Origin: Talpa occidentalis
Taxonomy: Eukaryota > Chordata > Mammalia > Eulipotyphla > Talpidae
Length of the DNA stretch: 64,000 nucleotides
Direction of reading: 5' to 3'
Assembly: GCF_014898055.3 (NCBI RefSeq)
Contig: NW_023601212.1
Location: forward strand, 50,952,329-51,016,328
Part shown: in pieces, positions 12,250 to 22,938 of the stretch
Layout: each line of letters opens with the position of its first letter
How positions within the stretch are numbered: the stretch's first letter is position 1
The notes under the pieces: model-generated
Told to the model about the DNA's origin: nothing
The model's database searches: none
Seen by the model: only the letters and a program-made list of their open reading frames with translations
Translations under genes and position numbers: made by a program

Positions 12250-12354
12250 GGCATGATTCTTGTGGCTGTGTTACATAGATTTTTCACTTACTAAAAGATT
12301 ACCTACAAGCAAATGTGAAATGATTCAATTTAAGATTTATGTAAAAGATTAAAC

Positions 12355-12683
12355 ATGAAAAATATCGGATGATTTCACTTATAGGAGGAATATAGGGGAA
12401 ACAAATAAGAGATGGGGGAACAAAACAATTAAAAAAACAAATACAACAAAACAAAACAAAAATAAACAGGCAGTTATAAATCAGAGACATTCTGCAGGGG
12501 AAGGGGAGGGACAGGGATCAAAACAAGTGTGGGAAGAGCACAAGGGACTATGGTGTACTGGGTGAAATTGTGGTGGAAATTCTATGGGGCCTACACCTGA
12601 GAAAAGAAAGCAAGCACTGTAAAAAAAATGAACAATGATGTAAAACATATAGAAATAAATTATTTTTAAAAGAGTAAATTAAA
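12355..12683 (+). mobile_element. LINE-1 3' end
   Basis: Forward L1 3' UTR: 'ggatgatttcacttatagga', 'gggaagagcacaagggac', ending 'aaaaatgaacaatgatgta' and an A-rich tail. Same subfamily as 25540-25819 and 47451-47790. Confidence 0.85.
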
Positions 12684-12709
12684 AAAAAACTGTCCCCTTC
12701 AAAATATCA

Positions 12710-13490
12710 CATACATAGAGAAAAGTATATAAAATATAAACATGCATTTTATTGAATTATAAAATGAACACCTGTGTACCCATTACCCAAATATTACCAA
12801 ATAAATAAACCTTGACAAAGTAATAGAGATATCCCATATAGTAGACCCCACTCTAATCCCTGACCCCTTTCAACATTATCCTAATGTTTTATCGTAGTTG
12901 CTTGCTTAAATTTCCTTAAGGTTCGGGCCTCCCCGGTGGCGCAGCGGTTGAGCTCTGGGTAGCGAAGCTGCTCGCAGACTCTGCAGCTCTGGTTCGAACC
13001 CTGGCCACCGGGCGAGGGTCCCACATGGTGTGCAGACCTCTCCTGCCGCCTGCTGCTCCCCTCAGCAGTGTACTTTGTCAGTCTGCCTGCACTGCTCCCC
13101 GCTCTGCTCTGGTGAATTCTGTTACCCTCAATGCTTCTGATTGTACCCAGTGCTTGTGTAAATAAATAAATCTTTAAAAAAAATTTTTCTTTAAGGTTCT
13201 ACAAACTTTATATTAATTTTATAAGTGAATTTTGCCTATTTGAAAACATTTAATATAGAAAACCACACAAATATGTGTTTTTGAGTTTGATCTCTTTTTT
13301 TCATGATTATGTCTTAAAAATTTACCCATATTGTTATGTCTATTATTCATTGCTGTAAGGTATTCTGTGGTATGATAAAACCAACATTTATTATCCTATT
13401 TTGATGAACATTTGGGTATTTTCCAATTTTTGCATTTTATGAATAAAACTGATATGAACATTATCATCTGTCTCCAGAGGAATGTATGTT
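12710..13490 (-). repeat. old LINE-1 (L1M-type) 3' region, interrupted by SINE
   Basis: Text such as 'aacacctgtgtacccattac' and, beyond the SINE, 'tgaacatttgggtattttcc' and 'atgaataaaactgatatgaaca' are the reverse-strand 3' region of old L1M/L1ME elements. The SINE at 12925-13190 splits it. Confidence 0.6.
12925..13190 (+). mobile_element. tRNA-derived SINE; clear Pol III boxes
   Basis: Head 'gggcctccccggtggcgcag'. An A-box-like tggcgcagcgg (12937-12947) and a B-box ggttcgaaccc (12991-13001) match the tRNA internal promoter consensus, which supports tRNA ancestry and Pol III transcription of the family. Tail 'gcttgtgtaaataaataaat'. Flanked by ttaaggttc (12916-12924 and 13191-13199). Confidence 0.92.
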
Positions 13491-13825
13491 TGGCTTCCTT
13501 TTTATTTTTTAGTTTTGCAAGAGGAATCCTCTCCAGATGTGACAGGACCTATTGGGGCTTTCCCAGCAGGACCCCATAGACATCCCAAATGGAATCCATT
13601 TTGAGTTGAAGAGTAGAGCGAGCTCACCCATGTGGGGTTGCAGTTATCTGACTCATTAAAATCAGATGGTCAGACAGCGAGGAGTGGTGAATTGGAATCT
13701 AGTGAAGGAAGCCATCCAGCCTGGATGCTGGTGCTTGGATGAGAGGCACAGGCCTGGCTTTCTTTGGAGACCTCTTAGTTGTCTACCCACAACTAAACTA
13801 GCATGCATCATGATTTAGAATCAGA
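13491..13825. other. unassigned sequence
   Basis: Nothing recognised. It lies between an old L1 and a young L1 insertion. Confidence 0.35.
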
Positions 13826-14665
13826 AAAAAATGGGCAGAAGAGCTAAAAGGAACTTCTCTACAGAGGAAGAGGAAATGCAAATGGACAACAGGCATATGA
13901 AAACATGTTCAGCATCACTTGTAATCAGGGAAATGCAAATCAAAACTACAATGAGATACCATCTTAAACCAGTGAGAATGGCACATATTAAAAAAAAACT
14001 AGCAACAACAAATGTTGGCGAGGATGTGGAGAAAAAGGAACTCTCCTGCACTGCTGGTGGGAGCGCAAACTGGTCCAACCACTATGGAGAGCTATGTGGA
14101 GGTTCCACAATCTGCTAAAGATGGAGCTTCCATATGATCCAGCAATTCCACTCCTAGGTATTTACCCAAATGACACAGAAACATTAATTCCAAAGGGCAT
14201 CTGCACCCCTGTGTTTATAGCAGCACTATTTACAACAGCTAAGCTATGGAAACAACCCAAATGCCCAAAAATAGATGACTGGATCAAGAAGATGTGGTAC
14301 ATATACACAATGGAATATTACTCAGCAATCAAAAAAGATAAACTCATGCAATTTGCAGCAACGTGGATGGAGCTGGAAGGGATCATGTTCAGCTAAATAA
14401 GCCAGAAAGAAAAAGAAAAATACTGGATGGTCTCACTCATAGCAGGAATTTAGAAAACCTAAATAAGGGACCAGGAAAAAAGACTAATTATAATAAAGTA
14501 AAAATCAAAATCAATAAGCAACTATAAACCAGAGATGGGGGGGAATTAGGGTCAAAATAAGGGTGGTGGGAATTGTATGGGGAATATAACCAAGATGAAA
14601 ATGCATACATTGTGCAAAAATGAAAAATGATGTAAAAAATATATAAAATAAAATAATTAAAAAAA
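13826..14665 (+). mobile_element. LINE-1, 5'-truncated, ORF2 C-terminus to poly(A)
   Basis: The best-preserved L1 tail in the window, useful as internal reference. ORF2 C-terminal codons are readable at 14094-14396 ([33 protein letters not shown]) and are followed by the 3' UTR 'gggaatataaccaagatga' and an A-rich tail. The upstream ORF2 part (13831-14118) is in another frame, so the element is frameshifted. No promoter and no ORF1 are present, so it cannot move on its own. Confidence 0.92.
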
Positions 14666-14707
14666 TTTGGTTCATACGGTCAAAGAAAACTTGACTCAGA
14701 AGGTGCT

Positions 14708-14828
14708 TTTTTTTGTTGTTTTTAGTATTTTTAAAATTTTATTTTATATATGTTTTACATCATTTTTTCATTTTTGCACAATGTATGCATTTTCATCTTG
14801 GTTATATTCCCCATGCAATAACCACCCC
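14708..14828 (-). mobile_element. very short LINE-1 3' end with TSD
   Basis: Reverse L1 3' UTR of about 120 bp ('tcatttttgcacaatgtatg', 'catcttggttatattccc'). Flanked by cagaaggtgct / cagaaggttct (14697-14707 and 14829-14839, one mismatch). Confidence 0.88.
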
Positions 14829-15039
14829 CAGAAGGTTCTATTTGAGGTAAAATCATGGGGAGGATTCCATCATTTTTGGCAAGAACACACCACTGAAGGA
14901 AGGGCATGTACAAAAGACAGGAAGTGGGGACAAAGAGGGCGAGAGAGCCAGTGAGGAGAAGCGTGGTGGGCAGGAAGGAAGCGCGCACAGCCCAAGGTGG
15001 GGAGATTGACCAGCAGCTGGACACAGAGGGCTCCTGACT

Positions 15040-15330
15040 CGTAGGAGCGGGTAGCGGGCCTCAGGATGGTGGCAGGATCTTTAATTTGGGGGGTAAACTG
15101 ATCTGGTTTATGTTTCAAAGAGATCACTCTGGCGGGAGAGGCAGCAGGCAGATGATGGCGGCTTGGATTAGAGTAGTAACATGAGGGAAGGAACAGGTTC
15201 TAGAAGAAGGGGTTGAATGTCGACGTGAAGTTGACTGTTTCTGTGATTTGAACAACTGAGTGGGTGGTAGTATTAACTGAGACAGGGAGGGCAAAGGTAG
15301 GAATAATATAAGACAAGGGAAGAGGAAGGC
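15040..15330 (+). repeat. ancient interspersed repeat, family not named
   Basis: 'gatctggtttatgtttcaaa' and 'agatcactctggc', then 'gatgatggcggcttggatta', match a common old mammalian repeat I recognise by text but cannot name safely. Another piece of the same family lies at 39365-39560, overlapping in consensus. Confidence 0.4.
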
Positions 15331-15469
15331 AAGTTGTAGGAAAAAGAAAGTCTCTTTCAGCCTTGTGAAATTTGAGAAAGTCTGTTCAGTATTTCTAGGA
15401 AACGTTCAGATGCTTGAGTTGGGAGTTGAGAGGCCGGCCTTTCACAGAATGAACAACTCAGTGTCCCTG

Positions 15470-15630
15470 GGCCTTGTCATATGGCCTGGTAAATGGTAGG
15501 CTCTCAATAGGTAGTGAAGAATTAGCTTATTCAACAAATATCTGGGAAGCTCTTATGCCTGTCTATTGCCAGACTCTGTTCAAGGAGCTGAGATTCAGCA
15601 GTGAACACTGCAGACAAAAATTTTGACTAA
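15470..15630 (+). repeat. ancient MIR/L2-type fragments
   Basis: 'taaatggtaggctctcaata' resembles the end of MIR/L2, and 'ttcaacaaatatctgggaag' through 'gagattcagcagtgaacact' matches a widespread old repeat beginning attcaacaaatatttattgag. A second copy of the latter is at 48085-48210. Confidence 0.45.
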
Positions 15631-16739
15631 CTGGACCTTAAAACTAATGGATGAATGAATGAAATTTTTATCCAGAAGTATCAATAGTTTTCTTTTTTCT
15701 CTGTCTTAAAAACAATCTTTGACAATATCAATTAAAATGGATTGATCTGGTAAGATTAATTATAAGGATAGGGTCTGAAGGAAGAGAGACTTTATTGTAA
15801 TGATCCATTTTGCCTTCTCTTTCCCTTTTAAACTTTGAGTTATCTTTATGTCTGAGACCTATGTATCAGTTGGTGGTACAGTAGTTGTGGTAGATTTATT
15901 TATAGTTGCTTTGGAGTTGATCTCTAATTTTCCCTTGAGCAATGTTATTTACAAGCACACTATTTTCACCAACAGGTGTGACATGCCTCCCTGTTAGAGA
16001 AGTAGCAAAATGCCACTTTTTAGATTTGTGATAAAATTTCTTGATAGATTCCTCAGGTGAAGGGAGAGGCCCTTCTCACTGCCCTAACACACTATGATGC
16101 CAAGACTGAGAAGACAGAGGGAAAATTTACGTGGTGTGGTGGAGAGTGCCTGTGATCTCAACACTGTGCTAAATATATGTTTGTGTGCTAACTTTCCAGT
16201 TCCCAGAAGTCTTGTGTTAATTCATAGTCTGACAATGAAATTTACATCTTCTGAGCTTTCAAGGAGTTTGTAATTTAAGACCGCCTTCAGTGATTGTTTT
16301 TGCCCAGCCAGGTATCTATAAAATAATACAAATAATTATGTCAAATAAATCACCTTTATGTATTTGGATTCTTACATATAAAATATCAGTGTTAATTCCC
16401 AGAACAGATTATACACTTGCAACACTAAACCCTACTTGACAGGATGCTAAAAAATGTTGAGTGTTTTTTGGACCCAGATTTTCATGGATAACAGAGTTTG
16501 CTCAGTAGCAGTTCAATCATCTTCTGCCTCCTTGACAAGGTGGATATTTCTTAGAAAGATCATTTTCAATCAGCATTTTCCTTTTTGTTTGCCTTCATTA
16601 GAGAAAAGACAGGCCTTCAAAATGAGAGACTCAACCTTACCAGAATTAAGAATGCCAGATACTTATAATTGAAATTTACAAGGTCTGAACTTAAAAAAGA
16701 AGATAGTTAAAATGTTTTCATGTTAAAAGATGTCTTCCT
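15631..16739. other. unassigned sequence
   Basis: No gene or repeat recognised in 1.1 kb. The 72-codon ORF at 16454-16672 has no recognisable domain. Confidence 0.35.
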
Positions 16740-17158
16740 AAGCAATCCTGAGAGAAATGAAGACGTGGAGGGATCATGCTCCTTGAGTTCAAACTCTATT
16801 GCAAAGCAGTCATAACAGCATAGTACTGAAACAAAAACAAAAACATAGACCAGTGGAATAGAATTGAGAGTCTAGAAATAAGCCCACACATGGACAGTTA
16901 ATCTATGACAAAATAGCCATGACCATGAAATGGAGAAAGAAAAGCCTCTTCAACACATGGTGTTGGGAAACTTGGACAGTCACAGGAAAAAAAAAAAAAA
17001 AGAAACTAGATCCTAACTTAGCTGTATATACAAAGATAAGTTCAAAATGGATTGAGGACTTGGATAGCAGAAAACATAATGCATTCCCAGACATCAACCT
17101 TAGAGATGCGTATGAGGACTCAATCCAATAACAGGGGGAAATCAAAAGCCAGAAAGCC

Positions 17159-17450
17159 TTTTTTTTTTTTAAGATTTATTTATTTATGCATATGAGAGCT
17201 GGGGCACAGGCCAGAGGTGTGTGCGTGTGGGCGGGGGAAGGGGTGAGAGCATTCACCAGAGACAGAGAGGGGAGCAGAACAGACAGATTGACTGAAGTAT
17301 ACTGCTGAGGGGAGCAGCAGGTGAGACAGGAGAGGCCAGCTGCGCCATGTGGGATGCTCCCTGGCAGGTCAGGGATCCAACTTGTGCTGCAGAGGCTGCG
17401 GATAGCTTCATAGTTTGCGTCTTAACCCCTTGCGCCACCAGGGAGGCCCA
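17159..17450 (-). mobile_element. tRNA-derived SINE inside L1 ORF2
   Basis: Reverse copy, tail 'gatttatttatttatgcata', head 'gcgccaccagggaggccc'. Partial duplication ccagaaa on both sides (17149-17155 and 17451-17457), with the L1 text continuing across it. Confidence 0.9.
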
Positions 17451-17552
17451 CCAGAAAACTTTTGTACAGCAAAAGTAACTACCACACACACGCACATGCA
17501 CACACATGAACAAAAGCAATCGGCATTGTAGGAGAAGATATTTGCATATCCC

Positions 17553-17752
17553 TTGCAAGTGCAGATGGTAGATTAGGGAACACATCTTTTACATACTTTA
17601 ATCTTGTATATATTTTTAATCAAATTTTGTCAATTTACCATTCATTCACAAAACTATGTAATTTCCAGATACAACTTCATACCTCAATGTGTGCAAATGA
17701 TTCACTCCTCCCCCACCAAAGCTCCAGTGCTACTGCTCCACCACATTTACTC
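17553..17752 (-). repeat. inverted copy of the L1 3' end (arm 1)
   Basis: This 200-bp block is the near-exact reverse complement of 18840-19040, with about seven differences by eye. It begins 'ttgcaagtgcagatggtaga' and ends 'ccaccacatttactc'. It includes sequence beyond the L1 terminus, has no poly(T) at its left edge and sits between two parts of ORF2 that are otherwise close to collinear. It therefore does not look like an ordinary independent retroinsertion. Confidence 0.9.
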
Positions 17753-18181
17753 TGACAAGGGATTAATTTCAAAAATATACAAAGAATCCATACAACCAAA
17801 CAACACTAAGACAAACAACCCCATCAAAAAATGGGTCAAAAACCTAAATAGATGTTTTCCCAAGGAAGACATACAGATAATTTACAGGCGCAATAAAAAA
17901 ATTCTCAACATCACTTTTTATCAGGGAAATTAAAATCAAAACCACAATCTCACACTTGTGAGAATGACCTATATAATAAATACTGCAAACAGCAAGTGTT
18001 GGTAATGGTGTGGAGGAAAATCTCATTCATTGTTGGTGAGAATGTAAATTGGTGCAGCTGTGGAAAATGGTATGGAGAGTTCTTAAGAAACTAAAGATGA
18101 AAATACCATATGACCCAGCATTACCACTTCTAAATGTTTATATGAAGAATATGAAAACACTAATATTAGAAGATTTATATA

Positions 18182-18463
18182 TCGGGGCATCCCCTGGTGG
18201 CGCAGCAGCTGAGTGCTGGGCTGCGAAGCTGCCCGCAGCCTCTGCAGTGCCAGTTTGATCCCCGGCTTCCAGGTGAGGGTCCCACATGGCATGTAGACCT
18301 CTCCTGCCGTGCCCGCTGCTCCCCTCAGCAGTGTATTTTGTCAGTCTGCCTGTTCTGCTCCCCGCTCTGGCTCTGGTGAATTCTCTTACCCTCCCGCGCT
18401 TCTGACTGTATCCAGTGCTTGTATAAATAAATAAATAAATAAATCTAAAAAAAAAAAAAAAAA
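18182..18463 (+). mobile_element. tRNA-derived SINE with TSD, inside L1
   Basis: Well-preserved forward copy: head 'ggggcatcccctggtggcgc', body 'gcgaagctgcccgcagcc', tail 'gcttgtataaataaataaat' and a long poly(A). TSD agatttatata (18171-18181 and 18464-18474). Confidence 0.95.
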
Positions 18464-18839
18464 AGATTTATATAACACTATATTTATAGCAGCATTATTC
18501 ATAGTAGCTAAAAATAAAATCAACCTAAATGTCAATTGACAAATAACTAGGTAAGGAAAATGTGACCTATATACTCAATGGAATACTACTCAGCCATTAA
18601 AAAGATAAAATTATGCCCTTTGTAACAATATAGAAGAATCTTGAGGTGATTATGCTCAGTGAAACAAGTCAGAAAATGAATGACAATAACTGGTTTGTTT
18701 CACTCATTTGTAGAATATAATTAACCAAAGAAAAGAAATTGGCAAAACACAACAACAAATGAAAATCCATTTAAACTGGGTGAAAAATTTGGTGGTTAGC
18801 AAAGGAGAAGGAGAAAAGGGGAGAAAGAGGGACTAGAAT

Positions 18840-19040
18840 GAGTAAATGTGGTGGAGTAGTAGCTCTGGAACTTTGGTGGGGGAGGAGTGAATCATGTGCA
18901 CATATTGAGGTATGAAGTTGTATTCTGGAAATTACATAGTTTTGTGAATGCATGGTAAATTGACAAAATTTGATTAAAAATATATACAAGATTAAAGTAT
19001 GTAAAAGATGTGTTCCCTAATCTACCATCTGCACTTGCAA
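18840..19040 (+). repeat. L1 3' end plus 3' flank (arm 2 of inverted repeat)
   Basis: Forward partner of 17553-17752. The L1 terminus is near 18985-19000 and the remaining 40 bp ('tgttccctaatctaccatct') is flank or a 3' transduction. The arms are about 1.1 kb apart and could pair as a long hairpin. Confidence 0.9.
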
Positions 19041-19178
19041 TAGAATAGGTAGGTACAAACTTGGGAAAGTTTGAGGAGGATTCTCCCAAATGTGCATTTT
19101 ATGCTTTAGTGCCTGAATCCCACTTTTCTCCTCCCACTGCCATTTGAATCCTTTGAGATATCATAACTGCAGAGGACT

Positions 19179-19572
19179 TGTAGGGTAAATGGTTTTCAGG
19201 CTTTTCTGCCTTGCACCATTAGTATCACCCTGCCTGATGGGGCACCTGCAGTTGTTACATTGTTGTAAGCTGATTTATTTACTTCTGTGGGCCTTGGGAG
19301 GAATATTGAGATAGTCACCAAGAGAAGCAGGAAAAGAGCAGGGGAGAAAGAAAGCTAGAAGAAGCAAGAGAGAAGCCCAGAGGGAAGACTAGCCAGGGGC
19401 TTGGGGGACTGCCGGCCTCCTGGCCCCTGGCCTCCCTGCTTGGCGGTTACCTGGTTGCTGCAATACATGTGAAGCTTAATAAAAGCCTGAGAAAGCCACT
19501 GAGGGCTCCAGGACTCTCCTTTACCCATCTGCTGGATCAGAAAACCTGCTCAATGGCCTTCTTGTCCCCACA
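19179..19572 (+). mobile_element. solo LTR, copy G of the window's LTR family
   Basis: Starts tgtagggtaaatgg and ends cttgtccccaca (TG...CA). Flanked by a perfect 5-bp TSD, ggact (19174-19178 and 19573-19577). It shares with the 51-61 kb copies the U3 start 'caggcttttctgcc', the segment 'gcctgatgggg', the R-region polyadenylation signal aataaa (19478-19483) in 'cttaataaaagcctg', 'ctcctttaccc' and 'ggatcagaaaacctgc'. At 394 bp it lacks the CAG-rich block of the provirus LTRs and is the most diverged copy. Solo LTRs arise by recombination between the two LTRs of a provirus. Confidence 0.9.
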
Positions 19573-19577
19573 GGACT

Positions 19578-20945
19578 CTTCTGCCAGTGCAGCAGCTTCC
19601 CTGCAGTACACATCAGTGGGTGTACATCACATGGTTCACAGTAAGAGGGAGTAAGAGGGAAGAATCCCAACATGGGTAGGATACAAAGGGCACTGTAATC
19701 TGTGTTACAAATTTTGATTAGTAAGTGATGGCAGCTAGTTGGAAGATTTTTGGCAGTGGGGGGAGACAATCAAATTAATTTTTTAGAAATTGACTGGCAG
19801 AAGCAGGAGGAAAGATCCTGGCTGAATGCTCTGAATCTGGGATCAGGAACCAGTTCCTGCTATAGGAGTTGACTCTTTTCCACTCCACCCCAGCTTTGTG
19901 TTGAGTTTTCTCTGGACAAATTCTTAAGTTTCTGCTTCTAGAACACAATTTGGAGAAAAAAGTTGTGATCATTGGTGGAAGTAAAGCTAATCCATCATCT
20001 TCATTCTTTATTCATCATTGTTTTCTGCAGCCCTGATTCCCACGTCTTTTCAAGATTTGTAGGAAGGAAATTTTTACTGGTATCGCCTTTATTTTTTTTC
20101 CAGGATCAGTTGTCTTCTGTCATTACAAAGAGCAGTGCCTTAATAATCAACAGAATTGGCCAATCTAACTTTGGGAGACGGCCTAGTCGTTCCTCATAAC
20201 CTCTTCCTGCAGGGACTTGACTTGCTTGTTAAGTGGGTGTGAAGAATCTCATCTGTGAAACTTCATTTTCCTTTGGAGTGAATTAAAGGTGGTATGTTTC
20301 ATGAAGTTGGCTGCATTCCCCAGCAGATGACCCTGGTTATTGTCCCCTTAAGGTTATTGTTACCATTGTAGGCTCCCTGGGAGGGGCTTTGGGGACTCAG
20401 CCGGATACCAAAGGAGTTGAGTCTTCCCTGGGTTCAGCTGTCTCTTTCATTGGGATGGAACAGAAATGGAATTCTTGGTGTATACAATTCTTAAGCAGGT
20501 CTGTATCATTTGGGATATGCCTTCTTCTTTTAGGATTAAGTCTGACATCAATTTAAGTGTGAGGAGAGACAGTATTTCAAATCAGATTTTCTTCCTAATC
20601 GATGTTTCAAGAAAATTGGTCTAAAGTGCTAAATTTTGAATGTAACCCAACACTAGTTTAAATAAAAACCCAATAAAATTTTATGGTATATGATTTTATA
20701 CTATTTACAACTAATTTCATTTCTTTTGATTTTGATATCTCAGAAAACCTTCCCATGAATTTATTCATGTCCACCAATTTTGTTTGCCCCACAGTATCTC
20801 TAGCTGAACCTCCTCAAGCTCTCTTTTAAAAAGAATGGTTAGTGCTCTCTTTTTATATACTGAAAGGACTTCAGGACCATTCCATGTCTCAGAGGGGAGA
20901 GCTGGGTTTGTTGGTGAGTTTCCTTACAGTGGACAGTGTATGTTA
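19578..20945. other. unassigned sequence
   Basis: No gene or repeat recognised. There is a short perfect local duplication 'agtaagaggg agtaagaggg' at about 19638-19658. Open frames here are short and unrelated. Confidence 0.35.
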
Positions 20946-21240
20946 ACAGAGTGATGCAGAGTCAAGACATTGGAGACAGATTGCCTGGGTTTGAGTCCTG
21001 ATTCTGCCACATCCTGTGTAACCTTGGTTAAGTTACTTAACTTCTCAGTTCCCCAGTCTCCTTATAATAAAAGCAGCATTCTATATCTGCCTCATAGACT
21101 TTTTTTCTTAATATTCAATGTGTTAATAACTTAAGGGATTGTTGGGAAAATTGAATAAGTTAATATACCTAAAATACTTAGCACAGTGCTTCAAAATAGT
21201 GATCATTATATAAGTGTTTATTATTCTTTTCACAGCTAAT
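20946..21240 (+). repeat. MIR element, nearly full length
   Basis: 'gattgcctgggtttgagtcc', 'gattctgccacatcctgtgt', 'aaccttggttaagttactta' and 'tacttagcacagtgcttc' follow the MIR consensus in order. Confidence 0.85.
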
Positions 21241-21374
21241 TTTCCTTCGCTCACTGGATTCTACCCTTACAGACTAGACCACTGTAGCTGCCTTGCCTTT
21301 TCTGCATAGCATTCCCTTATACCAGACATTAGCTTCCTTCATTTTCCTGAATATGTTGCATGTTAAGTTTATTG

Positions 21375-21430
21375 TGAGTAATAATGATGATGCTGATGAT
21401 AATAATAGTAATAATGATAATAATACCTAA
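21375..21430. repeat. (AAT/GAT)n microsatellite
   Basis: Trinucleotide run of aataatgatgatgctgatgataataatagtaat type next to a MIR. Confidence 0.85.
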
Positions 21431-21620
21431 CATTTACTGAGTGCTGATTTTGTGTCAGTATTGTGATCAGTAGTACCTCATCTAACTCTCATTCCAAGTC
21501 TACTAGATAAGTATAATCATTATCTTCATTTAGAGATGAAGAAACTGAGGCACACATAGGTTACATAACTTGTCCAGGCTTGCCTCAGCTAGTAAAGAAC
21601 AAAGCCTGATTTTCAAATGT
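21430..21620 (-). repeat. MIR element
   Basis: 'taacatttactgagtgctg', 'gatgaagaaactgaggcaca' and 'cataacttgtccagg' are the reverse-type MIR consensus in order. Confidence 0.85.
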
Positions 21621-21718
21621 TGTTTATGTTGTTTATTTACTACTTTCCTAACCCTTATCTGTATAAGGAAATTATCTTTTTCTTCTGGTCTATCATTAAT
21701 TGGGTCAAATTCCTTATC

Positions 21719-21991
21719 AAGGACTCCCCTGGTGGGGCAGGGGTTAAAGTTTCAGCACCATCAAGCTATCGCCAGACACCAGGGCCTGAGTTCAATCCCT
21801 GGCCAGGGAACAACCCACATATGGTGCAGCAGACCTCTTCTGGCTTACCTGCTGCTCCTCTCAGCAGTGTATTTTAGTAGATCTACCTGTTCTGCTCCCT
21901 ACTCTGTCTCTGGTGAATCTTCTTACCCCCACACCTCTGGCCTACACCTCAGTTCTTATATGCATAAATAAAATAAAAATAAATATTAAAA
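21719..21991 (+). mobile_element. SINE, variant body subfamily, with TSD
   Basis: Head 'ggactcccctggtggggcag', then the 'accatcaagctatcgccag' body and 'tatgcataaataaaataaa' tail. The body differs from the main subfamily between A and B boxes. TSD aaattccttatc (21707-21718 and 21992-22003). Confidence 0.92.
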
Positions 21992-22084
21992 AAATTCCTT
22001 ATCTATACCGACTGGGCTGAGGCAAAGGAGGGAAAGGGATTCTTAGTATGTAATGATGAGCCTGAGAATATAATGGGATGTCCT

Positions 22085-22275
22085 GAGGACCCACTGTGCA
22101 TGGTAACATGTGAGACTGTCCACATATAACCTCTCAGGTAATTTTCATGTCCACACTCTCTGATTATTATCCCCATTTTTATAGGGGAGAATATGGATCT
22201 CAGGAAGGTGAGGATTTGCCTTCAGCTTACACTGCCTACGAATGTGAAGATTAATTTGAACTCAGGCCCCAGGGT
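22085..22275 (-). repeat. MIR element
   Basis: 'attattatccccatttttat' and 'ctcaggaaggtgagg' with the end 'tttgaactcaggcccc' follow the reverse-type MIR consensus. Confidence 0.65.
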
Positions 22276-22630
22276 ATACCAGAGCATGCTCTCTTTTCTC
22301 CACTCAATCCTGCCTTCACCAAAGGTGGTCCTGAGCCTTGCTAGGAGTAGTGAAATTGATTAGGAATTCTTGTTGAAATAGAAGATATTCTGGCTTCCAG
22401 CATTCCACACCATGATTTATTCATTTCAGGGACTTTTCTATTTGTAGTCTTCTACACCACTTTTCAGCCTCTTTGATTTAGCTTTTCTTTTAAACAGCTT
22501 TAAATCATCTGAACAAATATTTGAATACAAAGTAGAAGTTTGGTAGGAGTAACTAAATGGGATTAAGGTGCTTATTGAAATATTTAAACTTATCATTCCA
22601 AACCATCATAAGCAAGATGATAGTATCATT
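22276..22630. other. unassigned sequence
   Basis: Nothing recognised beyond the MIR edge. Confidence 0.35.
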
Positions 22631-22644
22631 AAAGTTTGTTCATC

Positions 22645-22924
22645 ATTTTTTTAAAAATTTTTTAAAAAAAGATTTATTCATGTATTCAAGAACCAGGGTA
22701 CAGGCCAGATGCGTGGGAGGGTGAGAGGAATCACCAGAGACAGTAGGGAACAGAATAGGCAGACTGACTGAAATACACTGCTGAGGGGAGCAGTGGGTGA
22801 GACAGGAAAGGTCTGCCGCGCCATGTGGGTCTCTCCCTGACTGGCTGGGAATCGAACCTATGCTACAGAGGCTGCAGATAGTTCACAACACTGTGCTCAA
22901 CCCCTGTGCCACCAGGGGGGCCCT
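22645..22924 (-). mobile_element. tRNA-derived SINE with TSD
   Basis: Reverse copy with tail 'aaaaagatttattcatgtat' and head 'gtgccaccaggggggccc'. TSD aaagtttgttcatc / aaaatttgttcatc (22631-22644 and 22925-22938, one mismatch). Confidence 0.92.
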
Positions 22925-22938
22925 AAAATTTGTTCATC

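Larger units (their letters stand above)
11841..12699. mobile_element. composite retroinsert bounded by a 16-bp direct repeat
   Basis: The 16-mer aaaaaactgtcccctt occurs at 11841-11856 and again at 12684-12699. Between them lie an L1 3' end (11857-11965), a rearranged SINE (11977-12249) and a second, more diverged L1 3' end (12355-12683). The flanks join sensibly when the interior is removed, so the 16-mer is read as the TSD of an L1 insertion later invaded by the other pieces. Confidence 0.75.
16740..19045 (+). mobile_element. LINE-1, partial ORF2 to 3' end, interrupted twice by SINEs
   Basis: Forward ORF2 text runs from 'tagaccagtggaatagaat' through 'aaatggagaaagaaaagcc' and 'caaaatggattgaggactt', resuming after the SINE at 17159-17450 with 'gggattaatttcaaaaatat', then 'atgaaaataccatatgaccc' and a 3' end of 'attgaggtatgaagttgta' and 'aaatttgattaaaaatata'. 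A second SINE (18184-18463) splits the ORF2 C-terminus. Multiple frameshifts are present and the element is dead. A 200-bp inverted copy of its own 3' end sits within ORF2 (see separate entry). Confidence 0.88.

Noticed and set aside
12937..13001. Possible tRNA gene
   Set aside because: A and B boxes are present but the cloverleaf is degenerate and the unit is clearly a SINE head with a long unrelated body and A-rich tail.
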